From: Portulaca oleracea
Lineage: Eukaryota > Streptophyta > Magnoliopsida > Caryophyllales > Portulacaceae
Direction of reading: 5' to 3'
Assembly: GCA_029582165.1 (NCBI GenBank)
Contig: CM055883.1
Coordinates: 16,524,501 to 16,588,500, forward strand
DNA: 64,000 nt
Shown: positions 1 to 9,811 of the stretch, piece after piece
Layout of the letters: each line of letters begins with the position of its first letter
How positions within the stretch are numbered: the first letter of the stretch is position 1
Translations under genes and position numbers: made by a program
Notes under the pieces: generated by a model
Told to the model about the DNA's origin: nothing
The model's database searches: none
The model's input: only the letters and a program-made list of their open reading frames with translations

Positions 1-197
1 ATGGAAGATGATGAGTGATGATCATATGCATAGGGACAAGGTATTTATACACCTTCATCCATGATCAAAATTGAACAATTTGATCAGTAAGCAACAACAT
101 AGTCGTTGCCACACATCCCATGACTCAAGCCATTCTTCAACAGCTAGCAAAAAAAAAATAGTTAAAACCCGCCTAGGTTTTAACTTCGGCAGGCCAC
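1..197 (-). repeat. Ogre/Tat-like LTR remnant, left flank of the Athila element
   Basis: This noncoding stretch resembles the far right end of the window (63,660-63,950). Both have GATGATG-rich sequence, then a minus-strand TATAAATA box (42-49 here, 63,747-63,754 there), then an AAAACC..GGTTTT palindrome (161-184 here). It is the flank into which the 198-11410 element inserted. The other side resumes at 11,411. The assignment to an Ogre/Tat-like LTR is inferred from shared motifs. Confidence 0.45.
161..184. other. 24-nt palindrome, GTTAAAACC / GGTTTTAAC arms
   Basis: The two 9-nt arms are perfect inverted repeats around the centre CGCCTA. Related words with the same AAAACC/GGTTTT core but different outer pairs lie at 11,455-11,480, 43,976-44,112 and 61,430-63,950. 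It is upstream, in minus sense, of the TATA box at 42-49. Confidence 0.7.
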
Positions 198-585
198 TGT
201 TTAGACCCAAATTTTGTGTCTAAATATTGCCTAAATCCTTAGACTTTTAACTCGTTTCGTGGTTTAATTTCATAGTTTTTAATGCGTTTTTGGTTATTCT
301 GTAAATTTTGGAGTTTTTACCGAAAACGTGGCAAAAAGAGCTATTTTAGAGCATTCTTGGTGATTTCCCGAGCCGAGCTAGACCGAAAGCCGAGGCGGAG
401 TTGACCCGAGACCACTTTCCTAACCTTTGGTGTCAATTAGTGAAGTAACATCTGCTATGACCCTCAGACCGGGCGTTACATGCTTCGGAAAGAAGGAAGA
501 AACAAAGGGAAGGAAAGCCAAGGCGTAGCCCCTGCCATGATTGGCGTAGCGTCCGTTACGCCCAGAACACATTCAGAGCCGAGCT

Positions 586-672
586 GGACCGTACCGACGG
601 TCCTGGTTACCGTAGCCACGGTGGGCATATGCAGAGGGTGATGTGACCGAGCAAGACCGTACCCACGGTCTT
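586..672 (+). promoter_or_regulatory. Three ACCGT/ACGGT palindromes upstream of the LTR TATA box
   Basis: The palindromes are GGACCGT-ACCG-ACGGTCC (586-603), ACCGT-AGCC-ACGGT (609-622) and AAGACCGT-ACCC-ACGGTCTT (653-672). The core is constant while the outer pairs change together (GG/CC, AA/TT). All lie 110-200 bp upstream of the TATA box. Regulatory function is inferred from position only. Confidence 0.55.
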
Positions 673-781
673 GGGAGACCGAAGCCACGGCGCTGTGAAG
701 GAAAAAAATCGCCTGCGACCCCCTTGTTGCTGCGCGCTTTGTTGGCTTTGTACGCTGTGTTTTGGGCAGTTTTTATCCCGT

Positions 782-789
782 GTATAAAT
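782..789 (+). promoter_or_regulatory. TATA box of the 5' LTR
   Basis: TATAAATA lies 584 bp into the LTR, followed by a T-rich leader. The same box is at 10,418-10,425 in the 3' LTR. Confidence 0.65.
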
Positions 790-1775
790 AGCTATTTTGC
801 TGCGATTTTTGGGGAACATTCGGAGGGATTCGACTTTGGATAGACTTAGACATTATTTCAGCGTGGTATTATTGAATTTTAGAGAGAGATTAGTGAGAGA
901 TTAATCTAGGGTTCTGGAGATTTGTGTTTATTATTGAAGATTTAAAGATTCAAACAATTCAAAGATTGTTGGATCATCTTTTATTGCTTTCTCTTGTTCA
1001 TCTACAACATTTTGATAAGTATTCTCTTCCCTTAACTCTTTTATTAATTACTTTGCTTGTTCTTAATTTCTTTACTTGCTATTTCATTGTTCTTACTTGT
1101 TTATTGTTGTTTGATGTTAGAAAGCATGTTTAGGTTTGGTTTGGATGTTGTTAGTATAGTTGGTATCATAATTAGTGGCTAGAAACCCTATGGGTTAGGG
1201 GCTAATTAAGGGTGTGAATGTGTAATTAGGTTTGGGTTAGCAATATTAGTAAGTAACTAGTTGGGAAATCAATTTCCCATTCCTTTCCTTCCCTCAAGTG
1301 GGATGTATTTCAGTTCGAAAGCTCCCGAATACATTCAAACTTGTGTTGGAAGGTTGGAATTAGGATAGTTAGTACTCTACTCAAAGAAGTGAATGGAGGC
1401 TAACTAGGAAATTCCGTTTCATTAACCCTCCAGGTCTGTCGATGGACTTTGGGGAAGTTAATCCGGGCTATCCTCGGAAGAGGAAGCTCGGTTGGTATTT
1501 TCTAACAGAATTTCCACTTGATTCTCCCACCTTGTTATTCTCTTGTTGTAAAACCCATTTCCTCATCCCCGTTTGCATCCCGAAAAGCCTTCGAAGCCCC
1601 TTTTCCATTCCTTGTCCGACCTTAGATTTCTTTGTTGCGTTGTGACCTCTTGAAGCCAAATACCTTACCTTAGCAATCTCGAACCGACCATTGACCTAGG
1701 TTCTATGACCAAGGCCGCCAGCTCCCTGAGAAAGAACGACAAAACCGAGGTCCACAAAACCACTGTTACACAAAA

Positions 1776-1793
1776 TGGCGTCGTTATCGGGGA
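1776..1793 (+). other. Primer-binding site, tRNA-Asp type
   Basis: TGGCGTCGTTATCGGGGA lies just inside the 5' LTR. It differs at two positions from TGGCGCCGTTGTCGGGGA, the form at 42,274-42,291. Plant tRNA-Asp ends with the complement of this motif, and Athila/Tat elements use it. Confidence 0.85.
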
Positions 1794-1921
1794 GCCAGCG
1801 CCCCTAGTTTTAGTTTCTTTGTTTTTAGTAATTTGAGTTTGCTTTGACACTAGAAATCAGTTTGTGTCAATCCAAATGAATTTGATGTTTCTTCATTCCT
1901 TGTACGCGTTTTCGCGTTCTA

Positions 1922-2836
1922 ATGGGTGAAGCTCAAGCCGGTTTACCTCGTTCCCTTCTATCATATGTCGTTCCATCATTGGGTACGGGAGACAATCCTA
2001 TCACGTTACCACCATTACCACCCGATGTTGTGTTCGAGTTTAAACCGCACTTACTTGAAGTCTTCGAAAGAAACCCGTTTCATGGGGACGATACTGCTGG
2101 AAGTCCCATTGCTCATATTGATAAATTCGAAGACCGGATTAGCTTTATACACATTCCAAGGATATCATCAGAATATTTGAAGTTGAAATTCTTTCCTCTC
2201 ACTCTTGCGGGGAAAGCAAAGATATGGCTACAAACATGTCCACCTGGTTTTTATTCTTCATCGGAGGCACTCAAAGGAGATTTTCTTCACCGTTTCTTTC
2301 CGGCGGAGGAGACACACCGACTTCGAGCAGAAATTTTAAGTTTCAAGCAAGGGCCTGGGGAGAGTCTTTTTGACACTTGGGGGAGATTTAAGAATCTTCA
2401 ACGCCAGTGTCCTCATCATAATTTATCGGATTGGATGTTGCTTCAACATTTCTATCATGGGCTCTGTGGTCCTCTTAGAGAATCTATTGATAATGCGTCC
2501 GGAGGGATGTTCTTAAAGAAGACTGCGGAGGAAGCCAATATTTTTCTTCATGAGCTATCTCAGAATGTGCCTAGTTGGGGAGGCGGCCAAAATTCAGGAA
2601 ATGGGGATGATTCTTTGGAACACAACCCCACTATCAAGCTTCTAATGGCTATCGTCCTTGATTTGCAAAAGAAGATAGCGAATGATGAAGTTTCCAACAA
2701 AGTTGAACTTAGCTCGACGTATGCAAGCATTTGCATCCCTTCCCGCTCCACATCTCGAGCATCAATGTGTGGAGTATCGTCAAGTAGAACATGTGAATGC
2801 CGTTTATTCCAACCAACTCTAATCCCACTCTTATGA
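1922..2836 (+). pseudogene. gag: Retrotransposon gag (capsid) protein, frameshifted
   Basis: A 304-codon frame starting at the first ATG after the PBS. It carries the plant retrotransposon gag domain at about residues 60-205. Landmarks are GKAKIWLQTCPPG, LHRFFPAEET, FDTWGRFKNLQRQCPHH and FYHGLCGPLRE, in family order. After about residue 260 the sense of the frame is lost. The usual tail (LEHQCVEYRQVEHVNAV) continues in another frame from about 2,710, so one indel separates it from the domain. The product would assemble virus-like particles in the cytoplasm. The next frame follows after about 150 bp. Confidence 0.85.
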
Positions 2837-2980
2837 GATTATGATCCTGGTTATACTACATTTTCTAATCCTATATTTGATCCTGTTTCTCAAGTTTATG
2901 ACCATCATGCATATTTTCAAGAAGAGTTCTCACCTCAACCCACCTCACAACCCCAATTTTCTTAACCATCCCAAGATTCT

Positions 2981-4660
2981 ATGATTGAAAAGTTATTGCA
3001 ACAAATTGTGGCTAATCAAGAAAGTGAGGGTGCTCGCCTTAGAGACCTTGAAACCCAAAAGACCCAAGTTGCTCAACAAGTATACTTTTCTCAACCCATT
3101 CAACCTCAACCCATCCAAGGGGAGCAAGTTGAAGCCATTACCCTAAGGAGTGGAAGAAAAATTGAAGAACCTATGGTAGTGGAGGAGAATGTGGAAGAGG
3201 AGAGACCTTTGGGAGAGAATGAGGGAGTTGAGGTGGATAGCAATGAAGAGGAGGACTTAGAAGTTGAGCAGCCCAGGATTGAAGAAAAGGAGAATGATGT
3301 TGTGGTTAATGAGACCGAGGATGAAGAAAAAGGGAAGTTGGAAGAGAGGGTAGAGATTGAGAAAAGACGAGAGAAAGGAAGGGAAGTCTTGAGGGAGGAC
3401 ATTCATGAAAACCCATTGGAGAAACCCGTTTCATATAGACCTCCAGTTTCATTTCCCGGAACATTGGTTCAACAGAAGAATGAAGATAAATTCTCTAAGT
3501 TTATTTTGATGATGAAGAAGCTCCAAGTTAATATACCATTTCTAGATGCCATGTCGGAGGTCCCTTCATTCAAGAAACATCTAAAGGACCTCTTGACAAA
3601 CAACAGAAGAATCAAGGAGTCGTCGACCGTTCATCTCACGGTTAGTTGCAACGCCATTATGGGAAGCAAGTGCCCCGAGAAACTAGCCGATCCCGGTAGT
3701 TTCTCTATTCCATGCTTAATTGGTGATATGAAGATTGATAATGCATTATGTCACTTGAGGGCAAGTGTGAGTGTCATACCACACTCTATATGTAAGAAGT
3801 TCAACCTTGATGACTTGACCCCTACAACTATTAACTTGCAACTTGCAGACCGAAGTGTTAGGAGGCCCTTGCGAATATTAGAGGACATCCCGGTTCAAGT
3901 GGGAAGTTTCCTTATCCCTTGTGACTTCGTTATTTTGGAGATGGATGAAGATTGGAGAAATCCTATTATTCTTGGTCGACCCTTTTTGGCTACCGCAGGA
4001 GCTACCATAGATATGAAAAGAGGTCGTTTATCTCTTTATGAGGGTAGAGATCGTATTGATTATGACATTGACCCTTCTAGAATGAAATCACTCAAAGAAT
4101 CTCATTTCAAGGCCAATGCGGTGGTAGGCATCTTGGATAAACCCCAAAAGGAGTCTTATTTTCTTGAAGTGGAACAGGATGATTGGGGTGGAGAAAGTCA
4201 CCCTAAATCTATTCATTATGGGCTTTTTGGAGATAGTCTCACCTTCCGTGGTGATTTCCTCAGCACTGTGCCTTTGAGGAGAAAGATTGCCTTGGGAGAA
4301 ACATATATTGAGAATATGAAAGTGAGAAAGATGGCTTACCAAGGCCCGAGACCCGGCACATCATCGAATATCAACCCGGAGCTATCTTCCCTTTCTATCC
4401 GGCCTATCAAGTCTTCAAGGAAGCATGCTAAATTCTTGCGCAAGAAAAGGAAGTTATGGAAAAGGAGGAAGAAATTTTGGTGGAGTAAGTCTAGGAGGCC
4501 ATTGCCCTTAATTCCTTCGGAGTTGGCTAGACAACCGGAGGATCATTCCAGTTTATTCATGAGTTCTATTAGAGTGCGCGGGAGGAGAAGGAAGAAGAGT
4601 TGGTGGAAAAAGCTTACCATGCTCCTTTCTTGCACACCACGTCTTTCGAGAATCAAGTAA
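2981..4660 (+). CDS. Gag tail plus aspartic protease with a mutated active site
   Basis: A 559-codon open frame. It starts with a gag tail (AITLRSGRKI motif, residues ~50-60), then a long Glu/Lys-rich acidic stretch (~65-145). Next is the plant Ty3/gypsy region before the protease (FSKFILMMKKLQVNIPF) and the protease (~240-350), ending in IILGRPFLAT. The active-site motif, normally DLGAS, reads HLRAS, with His258 in place of the catalytic Asp, so the enzyme should be inactive. The frame ends in Arg/Lys-rich sequence where reverse transcriptase would normally begin, and none follows. An open frame with a dead protease may mean the capsid part is still useful, or only recent decay. Confidence 0.85.
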   Translation: MIEKLLQQIVANQESEGARLRDLETQKTQVAQQVYFSQPIQPQPIQGEQVEAITLRSGRKIEEPMVVEENVEEERPLGENEGVEVDSNEEEDLEVEQPRIEEKENDVVVNETEDEEKGKLEERVEIEKRREKGREVLREDIHENPLEKPVSYRPPVSFPGTLVQQKNEDKFSKFILMMKKLQVNIPFLDAMSEVPSFKKHLKDLLTNNRRIKESSTVHLTVSCNAIMGSKCPEKLADPGSFSIPCLIGDMKIDNALCHLRASVSVIPHSICKKFNLDDLTPTTINLQLADRSVRRPLRILEDIPVQVGSFLIPCDFVILEMDEDWRNPIILGRPFLATAGATIDMKRGRLSLYEGRDRIDYDIDPSRMKSLKESHFKANAVVGILDKPQKESYFLEVEQDDWGGESHPKSIHYGLFGDSLTFRGDFLSTVPLRRKIALGETYIENMKVRKMAYQGPRPGTSSNINPELSSLSIRPIKSSRKHAKFLRKKRKLWKRRKKFWWSKSRRPLPLIPSELARQPEDHSSLFMSSIRVRGRRRKKSWWKKLTMLLSCTPRLSRIK

Positions 4661-4684
4661 GGAATTAGGTCAAGATCGGGTCCT

Positions 4685-4720
4685 AAAACAAGCGCTCTAT
4701 GGGAGGCACCCCATAATTTT
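4685..4720 (+). other. Post-pol hairpin motif, GGGAGGCACCCC
   Basis: Just after the protease stop, AAGCGCTCTATGGGAGGCACC is followed by CCATA. TATGGG and CCCATA pair around AGGCAC. From memory, related GGGAGGCAACCC motifs follow the pol frame in Athila-like elements. Its presence here suggests the pol deletion stopped close to the natural end of pol. Confidence 0.5.
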
Positions 4721-5160
4721 TGAGTTTCTTATTTCAAATTTTTAGTTTTTTGCATGTTTCTAATTTTATTTCTTTTTCTTCTTTCTAATTTTTCTTTTTA
4801 GTTTTTTTTTAGGTTTTTCCATTTTTCTTGTCTTTTTAATTTTTCTTTATTTCTTTCTTTGTAATTTGAGGTATTAGTTCTAAGTTCAAAAGAAAAAGTT
4901 TGAAAAAAAAAATAGAGGAAAAATGATGGGAAAAATAGAAAAGTTGGAGTTGGGAAAAAAAATAAGAAAATTGAAGTTGGAATGAAGGAAGAATGTGTGA
5001 GTGAGTGAAGTTTCGAAAAAAAAATTTGAGTGATAAGAGAGTTTGAGACTTGGAAAATTTTAGATTGAATGTGAGGAAGTATGAAAAAATTGAGTGTTCA
5101 AGTATGATAGATTTTTTTTAGGAGTTGGATTTTATTTGGGAAGTGTTGGAATTTTTGATT
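4721..5160. other. Noncoding pyrimidine-rich then purine-rich spacer
   Basis: A strongly strand-asymmetric stretch: T/C-rich at 4730-4860, then A/G-rich at 4885-5100. It holds no supported gene. It separates the gag-protease part from the promoter-like block of the second gene. Confidence 0.6.
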
Positions 5161-5169
5161 CTCAGCAGG

Positions 5170-5356
5170 GGTAGCAGGCGCTACCAAAATCGTAGCCCCC
5201 GCTACTAAGCAACAATAGCCACAACAGCGCATCGTCGAGGGAGAGACCATAGCTACGGTGCAGAAGACCGTGCCTGCGGTACCGCACAGCAACGCCCAGC
5301 ACGCCCAGTCGCTCCATAGTGTCGTGCCCGCGATAGTGTCGGTCGCGCCCGCGACC
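5170..5356 (+). promoter_or_regulatory. Internal palindrome block before the ORF1-type gene
   Basis: Four exact palindromes occur here: GGTAGC-AGGC-GCTACC (5170-5185), GTAGC-CCCC-GCTAC (5192-5205), TGCGGTACCGCA (5275-5286) and GGTCGCG-CC-CGCGACC (5341-5356). The composition matches the GC-rich block in front of the LTR TATA boxes, but this block is internal. A pyrimidine-rich, leader-like stretch follows. It may be a separate promoter for the downstream gene; I see no clear TATA box. Confidence 0.45.
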
Positions 5357-6343
5357 TCACACTATCAACGTTTTATTTTTTGCCCTAAAAAAACCCGACT
5401 TTCTCTCACTTTTCTTCATTTCTTTTCTCCCTCACTCGACGCCCTCTCTATCTACAGCCCCAAGCGACTGCAAACAACACCACCGACACTTCAATCCTCC
5501 CCCCCATTCATCAATTCGACCCCCTCTCTGTCTCCATTTTCGTATTCTAACCCTAAGTTCTTCTTTCTGCTGCAAAAATTTGCTACTGGAGGTTCGAAAT
5601 TCTACCCAGATCCACCCAAACCGTGCGCCATTGTTCAAGCACTTGATAATACACAACTAAGTGAGGTATTTCTTGTGTAAATTGTGCGAAATTCCTTTCC
5701 TTCTCATCTGCATTGGTTCGTTTTCCATGCTTTGCATAGTTGGGTTCGATTTTGCCAATTTTTATACACAATTCTGCCTTGCTATTTGCTGAGATTGGGT
5801 GCGTCGAATTCGAATGTTGGTTCTTGCTTAGTGTTTGTGTGATTAGTTGCTGTTTTTCACATGTGAAACACACACACACTCCTGTTACACTATGAGTTCT
5901 TGTCAATACATACCCACATAGTGAATGGTATTAGTGTGTTGATTTGATATTATGTGTGTATATGCTGTGTTAATTCACTAGTGTTTAGTGCGATTAATTG
6001 TTGCAATTCATCTGTTGAAGTACGCACATGATGATTTTGCCAAGAGTTTGGTTGATTTTCACACACACTTGCATTATGAGCTGAGTTAGTAAGCTGTCTC
6101 TATGCTATTTGTGTGTTCTGTTTATGTTGGTTGTGTGTTTTGGTTCATTTTGACAAGCAAAATTGTTCCTCATTGGTTAACACACATTCAAACTGCTCCG
6201 ATATGAGGTAATCTCTAGTGAATTTTTATGCATAAGCTTTTCAAACTCACGTGTTGGTTGCTTGTGTCGATTGTTTTTGGTTTACCTTTGAATTTAAGCA
6301 CTGTTATTTGCAAAATTCTTGCCAAGTCTTGCTTTTGTTCATC

Positions 6344-7850
6344 ATGAGTGGAAGAAGCAAACGTTCATGAGTCGAGGAAGCTCTTTCATCGCAACCGGGA
6401 CCATCCTCATTCACAAAGGATCGTTACCGAGCGCAAACGGCCACACTAATTCGGTGTGAACCGGATGCGGATGTGACTTTCCGGGATGAAGAGCATAAAT
6501 GACAATATGAAATGCTACAAGCGCGGAATATATGTGCACCTGATATTTATGATGCGGCGACGATCGAAGCCATCCATTGCAAGCCGAGCTTCGATTATCT
6601 CATTAGTGTTCTATGTTGGGGGTTATTCATCATGATTAACGAATCGATCGTGGACCAACCCATCCTCGAATTTTTAAGCTCCTTGAAGGTTCACGATGAT
6701 GGCGAAAAGAATGCGCATTTTAAATACCGGGTTGCCAACAAAGACAAGACATACACCTTGAAGCATTTTTGCCAAAGGTTGGGGTTGCCCGAGGATGGGA
6801 GACTTTATGAACGATGTGCGAATTTTGATGAGCAAAAGGCAATGATGGACCTAATTTATTGGAGGAGGATGAATCTTGGCATGAGAGGCGATTATCCACG
6901 GTATCATTGCCCCCGCAACTCTAAGGGGCGTGATTTTTGCAATCCAGTTGTTCGAATCTTCCATAGAATCGTGACTAGTCCAGTGTTTGGAAGAGATGAC
7001 GGACGCCCCAAGGTTTGGAAGGATGATCTTTTTGTGATCTACAATGCCATAAGGGGTAAACGGGTCAACACCGGATCTTGTATTCTACACTATCTTCGGG
7101 AGATTAGCATGGAACCCCGACCCACTACTATCGGGATGAAGCACATTATTTGCCATTTCCTAGTTCAAGAGGGTTTTGGGAAATATTTGATGAAGTGGAC
7201 TCTACGTTATTTTCCGGATCCTATCGACAAGGTACGTTGCAAAAAATGAACATCCTCGCCAAGCACCCAACTGCCACGATCTATTGCCATGGACACGACA
7301 ACAACACGCAGATTCTTTTGGATTCAGACCATACCGAGCAGTGGTTGGATATCACTAAGAAACATAACTAGCCTTGTGGTCAAGTTCCTAGTGACCGCAA
7401 GGTGGGTGGTTCGGATGTGTCCAATGGTGAGGAAGAAGAGGAGGACGTTGAAGAAGAAGGGGAAGAAGAAGAAAATGAGGAGGAAGAAGAGGAGTATGCC
7501 AGCCATGGTGAAGCTAGCGGAAGTGGAAGTCATCCATAGGAAGCTTCATTTGAGCATCTTAACTCTCAATTTGAACAATTGAGAGTTGATCTTCGAGAGC
7601 AACGAACGATACTCTAGCGTCAAAACAACTTGTTGGAGACCGAACAAGATCTGATACGTGCCCAGCAATCCACACTTCCAAGGCACGAGGGGTACTTTCA
7701 ACAACAAAACCAATATTGGCGTGACTGGGGGTATTCAATACTCCATTGCAAACAATCCCCTGGCACCACCAGAGTACATCAACCACTATTATCCCACCTA
7801 CTTTCCATATCACCCATATCCTCCCCCGGGAGGATCCGAGCAATAATTTT
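6344..7850 (+). pseudogene. Athila ORF1-type / plant transposon protein, degenerate
   Basis: The gene probably starts at ATG 6344 (MSGRSKRS). In-frame TGA codons at 6368-6370 and 6500-6502 interrupt it. The longest open part is 6512-7249 (245 aa), with conserved LCWGLFIMINESIVDQPILEF, YTLKHFCQRLGLPEDGRLYE and a C-terminal GFGKYLMKWTLRYF. The frame then shifts near 7,240 (HPTATIYCHGHDN..). It continues into a Glu-rich run (7,420-7,500) and a Gln-rich, coiled-coil-like tail ending near 7,845. This protein family is common in Athila-like elements, sometimes in the envelope position; its function is unknown. No signal peptide or membrane segment is evident. Confidence 0.65.
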
Positions 7851-8518
7851 AAGTGTCCCCACTCCCACTTTACTCTTTTCATTGGTTTTATTTACACTAT
7901 TCGTGTCAGATAAGTGTGGTGGGGAGGGTGCTTTATGGGAAAGTTGGGAAGTGTGTCGGTTAGTTTGGTTTTGTTACGTTCGTTGTCCCCATGGTTTGTG
8001 TTGTCTCGCATTCATTACTTCATCGTTGGTTAGGCCAGTTATGAGAGTTGTTCCACCCTCAATTCCCGCCTCAAACTAGTGAGATTCGGGGTTGAGGTTA
8101 GTTAGTGTCAATGTACATATTGTGAATTGTTTGTCTTTTCTTTAGTTTTTAGTCTCTAGTGTCTTGTTTATTTTTCTGCTTTTGCTCTTTTTCTTTTATG
8201 CATGCGACATTCATACTTACTATGTTTTTCTTGTTTATTCCTAACCTCAAGTGTGATATTTTCCTGGATCGCGGATTGGTTCGTTAATAAATTGAAGACC
8301 TCTAGGTAACCTCTTTCCGCACTCTTTGTTGTGTATACATATTGATCCATGCTGCATGCTTGATTTTTCTTTTGGGTGGCGAACCCCTTTGAGTGTTTGT
8401 GTTGGGATATACTGCTATTGGAGCCGTGTGGGCTCGGGTCACCACCATTTTTATTTGCTAGTTGTTTTTGTTTGCTTGTTTTTTGTAGGTTCTCTACCCT
8501 TTTCTTGTGACACCTTCC

Positions 8519-8560
8519 CACAATGACGACATTGTGGCGTTTTAAGTGTGGGGGGAGGGG
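8519..8560 (+). other. Conserved hairpin plus internal polypurine run
   Basis: CACAATG-ACGA-CATTGTG (8519-8536) is followed by TTAAGTGTGGGGGGAGGGG (8541-8559). The same layout is at 18,551-18,510 (minus) in family A. In family E it is at 36,568-36,526 (minus), with a different but still paired stem, GCATTG/CAATGC. The G-run resembles the true PPT at 9797-9811, so it may be a second, internal PPT. Confidence 0.55.
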
Positions 8561-8959
8561 AGATATTCTGTTTCAAGGGTAGATCACCTAGATGTTTTGA
8601 TTCTTGTTTTTCTTAGCTTTTTCTTTTAGTTTTGTTTTCGCTTTGTTTTGCTTTGTTTCTTGGATCTTGTTGTCGAAATTGAGAAGTCGTTCTTAATCTT
8701 CTTTAAAAGTAACCGGTCTGAGCATTTTCGACCTTGTCTCGAGTTCTACTCAAGACTTACCCTAAATAGACTCCCTTCATTGAGTGTCCAGTGAGACCCC
8801 CGATTGCTTTCACGTTCCGATTGGAACCGGGAGATTCTAGCGGTTTGTGTCCGAGCTTGTTTGTTTTCCTGTTTAGCAAAAGCAAAAGCAAAAAGTTCAA
8901 AAAGAAAGAAAAAGAAGTTATAAGATACAATAACTTGATTAAGTGGAGCGTGTCGCTGA

Positions 8960-9130
8960 ATGACATTAACCACCATACACTTAGCAAACCTACACGGGCC
9001 TGGTCTCAGTGGTACGACACGGATACCCCTTAACCCTCCTCCTATATCGCTTTACGACGAAGAGGTGAATGGAAAAGACTGTGTTGGGAGGGTAAACCCC
9101 ATATTTGGGCAGTCCAATTCCCGAAAGTAA
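8960..9130 (+). CDS. Small ORF conserved with the family A units (56 aa)
   Basis: The frame begins MTLTTIHLANLHGPG, has a central LNPPPISLYDEEVNGKD and ends SNSRK. Matching open frames lie on the minus strand at 17,860-18,048, 22,979-23,167, 27,733-27,921 and 32,879-33,067. All share TIHLANL-like, LNPPPISL, VNGKD/ANGKD and SNSRK motifs. A diverged, interrupted version is near 52,330-52,470. Nucleotide identity is also high, so this could equally be a conserved RNA block. Function unknown. Confidence 0.35.
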   Translation: MTLTTIHLANLHGPGLSGTTRIPLNPPPISLYDEEVNGKDCVGRVNPIFGQSNSRK

Positions 9131-9796
9131 GGCTAATACCGACCTTTAAAAAGAAAAAAAAAAAAAAGAGAAAAAGCAATTTCGTTGGTGAAACCAACCA
9201 AAAAACAAAAAAAAAAGTTTTTGGTTCTAAAAGTGTGGGGCCTCTCCTTGCATCACCTACGGCCCTCACCAAGCCAAGGGCGACCAAATGCGAGGAAGGG
9301 CAACTCCTTTCTTTCCTTGTTCGTTTTGTTGTTTTTGAGCTTGGACATGAGTCTTTGGAGTCTTTTGGTTTCGGATAGAACCCACCTGCACATTTGCACA
9401 TGGGGTTTTGCTTGGCATAAGGTGTAAGGGGTTGAAAATATTTAAGATTGGCTTTTGTTTGCGTGGGTGTTTGTGAGATGCTCCTAACGGTTACTTTTGG
9501 AGGCTTAATAACGTTTTCTTAATTTAGGTTGCGAGATCCTTGGAATCGAAGCTTTTGTTTCTCTTTCCTTTTGTTTTCTTTGGTTTTGTTTTCACTTTCC
9601 CCCTCTCCTTTTTCTTTGGATTTTGTGGGCATAGCCGCTACAAACCCTCACGAGTCCATCTCGTCCCCCCGGGCTGTAGGGGGGTTCAAAGGGCTTGGTG
9701 CGTACGCTAAATGCACTCGTTTCCTCCCACGACAGAGGAGTTGGTGTTTAGTTTTCTTATTTATTTTCTTTTGTTTTGCTCGGGACGAGCAAAAAT

Positions 9797-9811
9797 TTAA
9801 GTGTGGGGGGG
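9797..9811 (+). other. Polypurine tract (PPT)
   Basis: TTAAGTGTGGGGGGG lies immediately before the TGTTTAGG start of the 3' LTR. It is the expected plus-strand priming site. Equivalent tracts precede the LTRs at 44,818 and 51,641 (minus). Confidence 0.8.

Larger units (their letters stand above)
198..1770 (+). repeat. 5' LTR of the Athila-type element
   Basis: It runs from TGTTTAGACC to CACTGTTACA (1573 bp) and closely matches 9812-11410. It contains a GC-rich block with palindromes (586-672), a TATAAATA box at 782-789 and a T-rich leader. The TG..CA ends and the PBS six bases downstream define the borders. Confidence 0.88.
7905..9796 (+). other. Long 3' noncoding region with conserved blocks
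   Basis: About 1.9 kb with no large gene. Blocks of strong similarity recur, in minus orientation, in units A-D (17,226-19,150 and equivalents) and partly in F' (51,642-52,865). They include the hairpin and G-run at 8519-8560, the AACCGGTCTGAGCATTTTCG block near 8,710, the small-ORF block at 8960-9130, and the MULTI-copy GGGACGAGC block before the PPT. Conservation between diverged families suggests a shared role in packaging, priming or RNA processing. Confidence 0.6.

Noticed and set aside
8791..9033. 80-codon frame overlapping the small-ORF block in another frame
   Set aside because: Not conserved in the family A units, unlike the frame ending SNSRK.
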